Assembly: GCA_016293645.1 (NCBI GenBank)
Contig: JAEDDW010000019.1
Span: 1-28,652 of the forward strand
Length of the DNA: 28,652 nucleotides
Direction: 5' to 3'
From: Treponema sp.
GTDB lineage: Bacteria; Spirochaetota; Spirochaetia; Treponematales; Treponemataceae
The position numbers and the translations under genes are program-made. Of this stretch, positions 22,166 to 28,652 are shown in pieces. Positions within the stretch are counted from its first letter, which is position 1. Every line of letters begins with the position of its first letter. The notes under the pieces were generated by a model. That model ran no database searches. It worked only from the letters and a program-made list of their open reading frames with translations, and was not told the DNA's origin.

Positions 22166-23305
22166 TCATTTAGGAATTCTATATTTCACGTAGATCGGAA
22201 CATTCCATTCCGCCTTGTACTCGTCTTTTGACGTCTGCTTGTAGAACCAGTCAAATCCAAGGCTATAGGTCCAAAGTCCACGGGTGATCCAAAGGCGCGG
22301 ATAAATCTCAAAAGTCTGCCTTGAATCATCGCTGACATCGGAATCAAGGGCTCCATAGTAATAGACCCTTGGCTTGAAAGCCACAATCTTTGTAAAAGGA
22401 ATCAGAAGCTGAAGGCCCGTATAAAGCGGAATCATGTTTCCCTTGACGGATTTGCCTGCCTCAGCCTCCAGTTCAACCTGCACATCTCCAACATAGGAGT
22501 TGAAATTAAGCGAAATGAGGTTGCTTTCCTTCATGTCCTCGTTCTTATAGTTTGTGACATTCTTAAAGACGGAACTGGAAACATACGGCTCGGTTTTTCC
22601 GCTGACAGTCATGGTAAGTGAAAGTTTCCTGATCGTACCGTCCAGTTCCGGCTTCCAGTTTGACGAAAATGCCCAGCTGCACTTGTATTCAGAATCCTCT
22701 TTTTCCTTTTCCGTCCTGGTAAAAAGACAGTCGGCGCCAAAAGACAGCAGAATGCCTTTCCCGGTCTTTGAAAGATCATAGCCGATGCATCCGTTCACGC
22801 CAAAAGAGTCCCCGTAGGCAACATAACTTTCCGTAGCAGGAACCGCAAGTCCAAAAGTAAAAGCTTCAATCTCTGATTTCACTGCAATTCCGGTTTTTCC
22901 CCAGCGTGAGGCTCCCGTATAGATCTCAGCAAGATTGAAGAAATTTCCAGGCAGATAATAGGAATAAAGTTTGCCTGCTGAAAACTCAAGGGCATTGTTT
23001 CCCATCGGCCGGAACCTGACATAGGCCCTCTTGAGTTCAATTTTCTGACCTTCCTCCGACCATTTCTGTGCCGAAGATGTTCTATGGTAGATTTTGCTTG
23101 CCGCAGTTATATATTCACTTGACAGATTGAAGTCAGCAAGAAGATAGGCCCCGCCAAAACCGATGTCTGAATCCTCATATTTGGAATCCAGAGTCTTCTC
23201 AACCGGATAAATGCCTGCCGTGACAGCACCGACCACCTTGAGTTCAGCAGAAAAAGCCGGAAAAAGCACACACGATGCAAGAAACGTAAGAACAGTTTTT
23301 TTCAT
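22166..23305 (-). CDS. predicted outer-membrane beta-barrel protein
   Basis: I do not recognise the family. The protein has 379 residues from the ATG at 23305, with AGGA 7 nt upstream. The longer open frame to 23536 adds 77 hydrophobic, Cys-rich residues and is rejected. A signal peptide (KKTVLTFLASCVLFPAFSA, cleavage after residue 20) is followed by many alternating amphipathic strands rich in Tyr, Phe, Gly and Ser. The chain ends VPIYVKYRIPK, consistent with a barrel of about 16 strands. It lies just upstream of the riboswitch on the same strand but has its own likely promoter. A porin or corrinoid-uptake role is possible but unproven. Confidence 0.8.
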   Translation of the reverse strand: MKKTVLTFLASCVLFPAFSAELKVVGAVTAGIYPVEKTLDSKYEDSDIGFGGAYLLADFNLSSEYITAASKIYHRTSSAQKWSEEGQKIELKRAYVRFRPMGNNALEFSAGKLYSYYLPGNFFNLAEIYTGASRWGKTGIAVKSEIEAFTFGLAVPATESYVAYGDSFGVNGCIGYDLSKTGKGILLSFGADCLFTRTEKEKEDSEYKCSWAFSSNWKPELDGTIRKLSLTMTVSGKTEPYVSSSVFKNVTNYKNEDMKESNLISLNFNSYVGDVQVELEAEAGKSVKGNMIPLYTGLQLLIPFTKIVAFKPRVYYYGALDSDVSDDSRQTFEIYPRLWITRGLWTYSLGFDWFYKQTSKDEYKAEWNVPIYVKYRIPK

Positions 23306-23347
23306 TTCACAATCCTGAAGTATATTTTTGAGATGATTTCGCGCGCA

Positions 23348-23356
23348 AGTATAGCA
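23348..23356 (-). promoter_or_regulatory. extended -10 promoter for the outer-membrane protein gene
   Basis: On the minus strand TGCTATACT forms an extended -10 (TGnTATACT), preceded by a long T/C-rich tract and followed by a GCGCGC palindrome near the probable transcript start. It lies 43 nt upstream of the ATG at 23305. No good -35 is visible, which is acceptable for an extended -10. Confidence 0.45.
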
Positions 23357-23469
23357 AAAAAGAAAGAAAAAGAAATATGCATAACATAAAGTAATCAACC
23401 GACATCCTGCAACCAGACTAAATTCACAGATTTTTATGTAAAATATTTCGGTTTGTGTTGTTTTTGTAT

Positions 23470-23475
23470 TATAAT
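23470..23475 (+). promoter_or_regulatory. -10 element (TATAAT) for the large lipoprotein gene
   Basis: A perfect TATAAT lies about 71 nt upstream of the ATG at 23547 within T-rich DNA. No good -35 hexamer sits at 16-18 nt spacing, so strength and exact start are uncertain. Confidence 0.4.
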
Positions 23476-23494
23476 ATAAACAGAAAGGAACATG

Positions 23495-23516
23495 TATAAC
23501 AAAATAAATTGTTATA
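23495..23516 (+). repeat. perfect inverted repeat in the leader of the lipoprotein gene
   Basis: TATAACAA (23495-23502) and TTGTTATA (23509-23516) are exact reverse complements with a 6-nt spacer. It lies just after the predicted transcript start and could be an operator or an RNA hairpin. A second imperfect element, CCATG (23521-23525) with CATGG (23534-23538), touches the GGAGGG ribosome-binding site. Confidence 0.55.
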
Positions 23517-23546
23517 TATACCATGCACCGATACATGGAGGGAATT

Positions 23547-26282
23547 ATGAAAAAATTATCTGCGCTGGTGCTTGCATCACTTCCACTATTTATTCTTTCC
23601 TGTGGATTCTGGAACTATGAGGCACCGGAGACTTTTTCCGTCAAAACAAAGAACGAATACGACTTTCACCTTGGAACATTCAACACACGTGACCATTTCT
23701 CAACGGAAGACATCCTTGATTCCATTTCCCTTGGTGATGACGCTGGAAAAAACAAGCTCAAGGTCTACGACTACTACGACGGAACCGCGGAAAACGAAGA
23801 GGTAATGGAATATCTTTTCAATTATAAGCTTGCTTCCATACCTATCAATTTCAACGAATACCTTAAATCCATGGACATTAACTCAAAACTGTCCAACGCA
23901 CTGTCAAAGTCCTTTACGATTCCTGAGATCAAGGATGTCGCCTTTTCAACTCCCATTGATTTCGGCAACATCTCAAAGACGATCGCCCAGAATTTCAGCC
24001 TCAGGACATCGCCTGTCATCGTGATCGAACCTGGAGATGGCAATGAATATTCCCTTGAGGAACCTGCAGCCGGACAGCCTTCCTATGACAACATCCAGAT
24101 TGTCGTTTCAAGCCCGGAATTTAGTTCCGCAACCCTTAGAAAAGGCAGCCTTGACTTTACATTGACACCTCAGGATTCCAGTTTTACCCCTGGATTTTCT
24201 TTTGTGATCACCAAAGCCTACCTTGTTTCACCTGACAGTCAGGTTATTTCGGAAGCCGGAGAAAAGGATATTACCCAAGGCGGAACTCTTTCCTTCGGCC
24301 TTGAGGGACGTACGATCTACCCTTCCTTCAAGCTGGTCCTCAACGGTACCTACGGCGGCGGAACTCTGGGAAAGACCCATACATACAACATAGAGAGCGC
24401 CATCAACGACATAGACCTGGCATCGATTTCAGGACTGACCATGGAAAATTCTCCTGCCCTTGACGTGAACCATGTGCAGAAGATCCCGATGACGGATGTG
24501 GCAGGCTATATTGTTGAAGCAAAAGTACGCGAAGGAAGCCTCAACTTCAACGCAAAAATCCCGGACTCCTGGAGAGGAATCACTTCAACCACGACCACAA
24601 GCGTCTCAGGCGGACTCGACATTCCGGAAAATGAAATGACCGACGAAAGCCGCTCGGGAAGCTATCTTGTAAGCAAATATTCAAATCTTGCCGGAAAACC
24701 GCTTAAAAAAGATGACATTGAGATCAAGATAGGCATGAAGTTCGCTTTCAACAACGCAACCTTGTATTTTGACGAGTCAAATTCAGCAATGATGCAGGGA
24801 AAATGTTCCATAAAATCCCTTGGTGATGTTGTAGCTGACATCGACGCCCTTATTCCGCCGGAAGACCTTACCTACGACTTCAGGGACAGCCTTGGGCAAT
24901 CTTCCGAATACATCAGCAAAATATGGATCAACAATCTTGTCGTAAAGGGAACATTCTCAGACAACTTCGACGAGACGAATTTCATCGCAAACACCACGAT
25001 TTCATCGGACTTTTTCAAGGTTGCAGGCAACAGATCACAGGCAAAGCTTTCTGATCCTGCACCACAGCTCAAGCAGAAGCTGGTGGACACGGAAACTGAA
25101 ATCGATTTTACATCCAGTCCTGAAATCGACTTCAAGGTCGCCATCAATCTCACCGGAGACGATCCTGAAAACGCCAAATACATCAGGTTCGGCAACATTG
25201 ACTTCAACAAGGAATACAGGTTTGAAGCCTCCTTTGACGTGGATTTTGACATGATCAAGGCGGAACTCAACGCTTCTGAAGTCGAAAAAAACGGTTTCGT
25301 GGAAACGGGATTGAATATCTCCGAGATGATAGGAAACATATGCGACGACCAGGGTGACATGAAAAAGGAACTGGAAAAGCTTGAGCTTGCAGAAGACGCC
25401 GTAAGAGCCTACATCCTCATCTCAAAGCCGGAAACAGGCAACGATGCGGATCCTCTTTCCGCCCTCACTCTCAGTGGAAGGGTTTTCTGCGACTATACGA
25501 TCGGGGAATCACCTGAATCGACCTATTTCATCGGATCAAAGGATGCGTTAGAAGAAATACCATTCAAAAAAGCAGTGGATTTTGACAAGCTCAGGAATGC
25601 CGATAAAACACTCAGGATTCCTGTAAGCACCATGCAGGACTACAGTTCCGCTGAAAACGGAGAATTTGCACGCATAATCAATTCCCGCCCGGACGCACTG
25701 AACCTGGGCTACACGATCCAGCTTGGCGGTGGAAAAATCATCCTCTACCAGCAGGACCTCGAAGCCTTCAAGTCCGGATCTTCCGCCGAAATAACGATCC
25801 AGGCTGCCATCGCGGTTCCTTTCAAGTTCCGTATAAAGGACGGGGAATCCGTAAAAATCGACGTGAAATCCATCATCGATGACGAGGATGACCCTGAAAA
25901 ATCAGAAAAAGACCTCTTCAAACGTGACGGTGTGGATGACTGGGATGACCACAAGGACGTTGCTGAATGCATCGAATCTCTTAAGATCAACCTCAATGTC
26001 GCAGGACTTTCCGGCAATACAACAGTTCCAACTCTTACAATACGCAAGGAATGGGACAACGGCCAGACGGTCATGAAATCCGCAGGCCTTAAAAACGGAT
26101 CTTCGGGCCTGGAATTCACAAGAAACGACACAAAAGCTGTAATGGATAACTATCCGTTCAATCCAGAAATTCTCCTTACTGTGGATTCAGGAACAATTGC
26201 CCTTCCAAGGAATCTCGAAGCAGACATAAGAGTCCACGTCAAGACAGACGGAACCGTAAAACTTTGGGACAAGGAGGACTAA
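23547..26282 (+). CDS. large lipoprotein of unknown function (911 aa)
   Basis: I do not recognise this family. The ATG at 23547 is chosen because GGAGGGAATT directly precedes it and a lipoprotein signal follows: KKLSALVLASLPLFILS then Cys19. Eight upstream residues in the open frame are rejected. The mature chain is long, acidic and strand-rich, with no membrane segment after the signal, and with recurring patterns such as FTLTPQDSSFTPGFSF and IDFKVAINLTGDDPE suggesting stacked beta domains. It is probably anchored in the outer or inner membrane. The next gene begins 1 nt after its stop and encodes a predicted beta-barrel protein, so the two likely work together. Confidence 0.82.
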   Translation: MKKLSALVLASLPLFILSCGFWNYEAPETFSVKTKNEYDFHLGTFNTRDHFSTEDILDSISLGDDAGKNKLKVYDYYDGTAENEEVMEYLFNYKLASIPINFNEYLKSMDINSKLSNALSKSFTIPEIKDVAFSTPIDFGNISKTIAQNFSLRTSPVIVIEPGDGNEYSLEEPAAGQPSYDNIQIVVSSPEFSSATLRKGSLDFTLTPQDSSFTPGFSFVITKAYLVSPDSQVISEAGEKDITQGGTLSFGLEGRTIYPSFKLVLNGTYGGGTLGKTHTYNIESAINDIDLASISGLTMENSPALDVNHVQKIPMTDVAGYIVEAKVREGSLNFNAKIPDSWRGITSTTTTSVSGGLDIPENEMTDESRSGSYLVSKYSNLAGKPLKKDDIEIKIGMKFAFNNATLYFDESNSAMMQGKCSIKSLGDVVADIDALIPPEDLTYDFRDSLGQSSEYISKIWINNLVVKGTFSDNFDETNFIANTTISSDFFKVAGNRSQAKLSDPAPQLKQKLVDTETEIDFTSSPEIDFKVAINLTGDDPENAKYIRFGNIDFNKEYRFEASFDVDFDMIKAELNASEVEKNGFVETGLNISEMIGNICDDQGDMKKELEKLELAEDAVRAYILISKPETGNDADPLSALTLSGRVFCDYTIGESPESTYFIGSKDALEEIPFKKAVDFDKLRNADKTLRIPVSTMQDYSSAENGEFARIINSRPDALNLGYTIQLGGGKIILYQQDLEAFKSGSSAEITIQAAIAVPFKFRIKDGESVKIDVKSIIDDEDDPEKSEKDLFKRDGVDDWDDHKDVAECIESLKINLNVAGLSGNTTVPTLTIRKEWDNGQTVMKSAGLKNGSSGLEFTRNDTKAVMDNYPFNPEILLTVDSGTIALPRNLEADIRVHVKTDGTVKLWDKED

Positions 26283-26283
26283 A

Positions 26284-27510
26284 ATGAAAAGCCTGAAAAA
26301 ATTGCTGCCGGCATTCATTGCCACATCCTTCATTTTCTCCGCCCATGCGGAACTCCATAAGCCGCACAGGTATTTTGAGATATCTCAGGACGTAACTTTC
26401 AGCGCATCAAACAACTATGTGGCCCTTGCAGACGTGCTCAAAAAAGATGTCGTGTTCGATCTTTCCACAATCACAAAGAAAATTCCAAAAAGCGGATTCA
26501 ACATCAACTTCAATTTCAATGAAATGACCGATTTAAGGCTGAATTTTGACGAAATATTCAGGATCGACTTCTTTGCCGGCTCCGAAGGCTATGTCGATTT
26601 CACCCTGGACAAGAAATTCTTCGAATTCATCTCCGGTTTTGACGGAAGGAAAACTTACAACATCGGAGCCCACGCAGGAGCAGAAGCCTACGCGATTGCC
26701 GGAATTAAGATGCAAACCTTCTCCATCATAGAAGATTTCGGATTCACGCTGAAACCTTCCATATTCGTCCCTGTATTCTACTGCCCTAAGATTGAAGCAA
26801 AGGCGACTTACAAGGAAGAAAACAATAGGGTCAACGTTTCCATGGACGGAAAGGCAAAACTCTACACCCTCGTTCCTGGAGACTCACTTTTTGAGGATCA
26901 TGAAGTCACTGAACCTGAAAGCATCATGAATTCCGCCGGATTTACCCTTGAACTGGGAGTTGAAAAGAACATCTTCCATGGCCTTGACGTAGGCGTATAT
27001 ACGCAACTTCCGATTGTACCAGGAAGACTGGATTATTGTACGGAAATGGGATTCACCGGCAAAGGCTACATAAACAATATCCTCGGGAAAAAAGCCGATG
27101 GAGAGGATCTGACAGACTGGGATTACGACAGGAAAGACAATATCTACACAAAGGATTCCATCAGGCTGCACCGTCCTTTCAAACTCGGAGCAGAAGCAGC
27201 CTGGAGGCCATTTGGTTCCTGGCTCACATTCAGACCTGAGCTTACCTTTGTGGTCCGCTCGCCTTTCAGCCAGTACGCAAATGCAGGTCTCGAATATTCC
27301 CTTGGAGCAGAATTCTCCGCATGGAATTTCCTTGGTCTCAACCTGTGCACAAACTACAGAAACAATGTCTTCTCACAGCAGATGGGACTGATGATCAACC
27401 TGAGGGTGCTTGAGATAGACTTTGCAGTCGCAACAAGCAGTTCCGACTTCCTTTACAGCTTCACAAGCACCGGTGCCACAGTCTATGCCGGCGTAAAGAT
27501 AGGATTCTAA
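26284..27510 (+). CDS. predicted outer-membrane beta-barrel protein
   Basis: The 408-residue protein has a signal peptide (KSLKKLLPAFIATSFIFSAHA, cleavage after residue 22). It is rich in alternating aromatic/polar strands (SGFNINFNFNEM, FRIDFFAGSEGYVDFTL) and ends ATVYAGVKIGF with a terminal Phe, as is usual for outer-membrane barrels. AGGAGG overlaps the end of the preceding lipoprotein gene, only one base separates the two genes, and translation is probably coupled. No family is recognised. It converges with the gene at 27519 with only 8 nt between the stops and no visible terminator. Confidence 0.82.
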   Translation: MKSLKKLLPAFIATSFIFSAHAELHKPHRYFEISQDVTFSASNNYVALADVLKKDVVFDLSTITKKIPKSGFNINFNFNEMTDLRLNFDEIFRIDFFAGSEGYVDFTLDKKFFEFISGFDGRKTYNIGAHAGAEAYAIAGIKMQTFSIIEDFGFTLKPSIFVPVFYCPKIEAKATYKEENNRVNVSMDGKAKLYTLVPGDSLFEDHEVTEPESIMNSAGFTLELGVEKNIFHGLDVGVYTQLPIVPGRLDYCTEMGFTGKGYINNILGKKADGEDLTDWDYDRKDNIYTKDSIRLHRPFKLGAEAAWRPFGSWLTFRPELTFVVRSPFSQYANAGLEYSLGAEFSAWNFLGLNLCTNYRNNVFSQQMGLMINLRVLEIDFAVATSSSDFLYSFTSTGATVYAGVKIGF

Positions 27511-27518
27511 AAACCTTC

Positions 27519-28400
27519 TCACAGACCTGCGCGGATTGAAAGACATCCGCTGAGGAATTTCTTGTCGTTGAGATGAGTCATATCGGCCATTACGCTGCCT
27601 GTAAGCTGGAAAACAAGGAAGTCGAATCCAACGCCGCCAAAAAGCTGTGTCTGGATGTTGCCAAAGTCGAATCCGTCAGAGGACCATGACCCAGAATCAC
27701 CGCCAGCAACTGAAATCGACCAGTCCCAGTCAAGGGAAGATGTCGAGGTCATGAGTCTCAGGCCTGCAAATGGTGTCAAAAATATGAATTTCTTTGAAAT
27801 CTGGGCTGTCGCATACAGGCTGTGGGATGAAAAGTCAAATTTAGTCTTTACATTCTTTGAGTCATAGCTGAAATTCACGCCGTTATAAAGATAACCGAAT
27901 CCAACTGAAACACATGGAAGAACCAGATCCCTCTCGAGAACGGCATATCTGATGTCTGCTCCAAATGTCGTGAAGCCGAATGAAACATCCTTGAAACTGA
28001 TGTCAGGGGTCTTGAGGAACATGAATCCAACATCAAACGGGAGGATCACACCACCAAGACGGAAATCCACGGCTGCAGAAGGAAGGAACATCTGGTTTCC
28101 AACACCGTCTGCGCTTACTCCAAGCTCTGAAAGTACATCGGCAATTCCGGATGTATCGACACGGACTGCAGAAACATCAATTCCACCTGCAAAATGAGGG
28201 ATTGCAGTAGGAAAAATCTTACCGATATGGGCATCGGCGTAAATGTTCTGCATGCCTGTAAGCTGTGGAAGGGAAAGCGCAAATTCCTTTCCTACATAGT
28301 CATATGCATCACCTATGATCTTCTTGTTCTGACCATATGCGGAAAATGCCAGGACCATTGAAACAAGGCATACCGCTGTTTTCTTCAAATTGATTTTCAT
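27519..28400 (-). CDS. exported protein, predicted outer-membrane beta-barrel
   Basis: I chose the ATG at 28400 (293 aa), which has GAGAGGT just upstream. The open frame to 28568 adds 56 residues without signal-peptide character. The signal peptide is KINLKKTAVCLVSMVLAFSAYG, cleaved about residue 23. The mature protein is Gly/Phe/Ser-rich with repeated short strands (FRLGGVILPFDVGFMFL, DVSFGFTTFGADIRY, QTQLFGGVGFDFLVFQLTGSV) and ends LSGCLSIRAGL. It resembles small Treponema outer-membrane proteins in style, but no named family is claimed. It is oriented opposite to the gene starting at 28646. Confidence 0.78.
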   Translation of the reverse strand: MKINLKKTAVCLVSMVLAFSAYGQNKKIIGDAYDYVGKEFALSLPQLTGMQNIYADAHIGKIFPTAIPHFAGGIDVSAVRVDTSGIADVLSELGVSADGVGNQMFLPSAAVDFRLGGVILPFDVGFMFLKTPDISFKDVSFGFTTFGADIRYAVLERDLVLPCVSVGFGYLYNGVNFSYDSKNVKTKFDFSSHSLYATAQISKKFIFLTPFAGLRLMTSTSSLDWDWSISVAGGDSGSWSSDGFDFGNIQTQLFGGVGFDFLVFQLTGSVMADMTHLNDKKFLSGCLSIRAGL

Positions 28401-28413
28401 AGATACCTCTCTA

Positions 28414-28441
28414 TAAATATAGAAAATAGCAAAATTTTCAA
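28414..28441 (-). promoter_or_regulatory. possible promoter for the 27519-28400 gene
   Basis: On the minus strand TTGAAA (28436-28441) and TATTTA (28414-28419) are 16 nt apart, 14 nt before the ATG. The -10 match is only moderate. Confidence 0.35.
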
Positions 28442-28508
28442 ACTCATGCAATCTGTTCATACAACAAGGTGGAACCAACACCGGGCAATTTGCTCTAATC
28501 GTCTGAAA

Positions 28509-28538
28509 TTGTAGACATATTAAGGTATTTTCTAAAAT
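28509..28538 (+). promoter_or_regulatory. possible promoter for the gene at the right edge
   Basis: On the plus strand TTGTAG (28509-28514) and TAAAAT (28533-28538) are 18 nt apart, about 108 nt before the ATG at 28646. It is a weak consensus match in AT-rich DNA. Confidence 0.3.
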
Positions 28539-28645
28539 AACTATCAACAGTTGTCCGAAACAAAGCAAAGGATTTTCAAAAACTTCTGAATTTTACTTTC
28601 GCCTTTGGTAAATACGGAATATTAGGTCTTGTATTGGAGGAAAAA

Positions 28646-28652
28646 ATGAAGA
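28646..28652 (+). CDS. start of a gene cut by the window edge
   Basis: An ATG followed by AAG A is preceded by TTGGAGGAAAAA, an excellent ribosome-binding site at good spacing. Only two codons are visible, so nothing can be said of the product. Confidence 0.5.

Noticed and set aside
23306..23536. N-terminal extension of the outer-membrane protein
   Set aside because: The extension is hydrophobic and Cys-rich, covers the promoter region, and the internal ATG at 23305 has a ribosome-binding site and a clean signal peptide.
24872..25360. Open frame of 162 codons on the minus strand
   Set aside because: It is antisense to the large lipoprotein gene, Ser-rich, without a start signal.
1..28652. 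CRISPR arrays, tRNA/rRNA genes, insertion sequences, phage genes
   Set aside because: No spaced direct repeats, tRNA-like cloverleafs, transposase or phage motifs were seen by eye on either strand.

Overview
The window looks like part of a spirochaete chromosome, most likely a host-associated Treponema. Reasons: relaxed spirochaete-type lipoprotein signals, large lipoproteins of no recognised family, several signal-peptide-bearing predicted beta-barrel proteins, and AT-rich DNA with many A/T runs. The genus is inferred from gene style, not from a marker gene.

Region 1 (about 7-22137, minus strand) is one long, tightly packed cobalamin (B12) cluster. Transcription appears to start at a sigma70-like promoter (22109-22137). 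It passes a cobalamin riboswitch (about 21880-22101) and an intrinsic terminator (21811-21846), then runs leftward for about 21.8 kb with start/stop overlaps or short gaps and no further clear terminator. Gene order: exported cobaltochelatase cbiK; a domain of an iron/tetrapyrrole-transport type, out of frame with cbiK; a BtuF-like lipoprotein; a BtuC-like permease; an ABC ATPase fused to cobyric acid synthase (cbiP); cobT; cobU; cobS; a short cobU-like gene; cobC; cbiB; cobD; cbiC; cbiD; cbiF; cbiG; cbiH; cbiJ-cbiE fusion; cbiT; cbiA; cbiL/cobI with a Cys-rich tail; a cupin-nitroreductase fusion; a small unknown gene; ridA. This covers the anaerobic (early-cobalt) corrin pathway from cobalt-factor II, aminopropanol-phosphate supply and attachment, nucleotide-loop assembly and an uptake system. 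Not found here: uroporphyrinogen-III methyltransferase, a corrinoid adenosyltransferase, cobalt importer genes, and a lower-ligand (BluB/Bza) pathway.

Region 2 (about 22166-28652) is an envelope-protein neighbourhood: a predicted outer-membrane protein on the minus strand upstream of the riboswitch, a divergent pair of a 911-residue lipoprotein and a predicted beta-barrel protein on the plus strand, a convergent exported protein on the minus strand, and the first bases of a plus-strand gene at the right edge. Its function is not recognised. Sampled lines here are visibly more GC-rich than sampled lines in the left half of the B12 cluster.

The most notable points are (i) a run of ten A residues at the 3' end of cbiK, where a -1 ribosomal shift or one extra transcribed A would fuse the exported chelatase to the next domain; (ii) the ABC ATPase-CbiP fusion, which joins transport and synthesis in one polypeptide; (iii) the CobI-Cys-rich domain fusion; and (iv) a second, short CobU-like protein lacking the guanylylation histidine.
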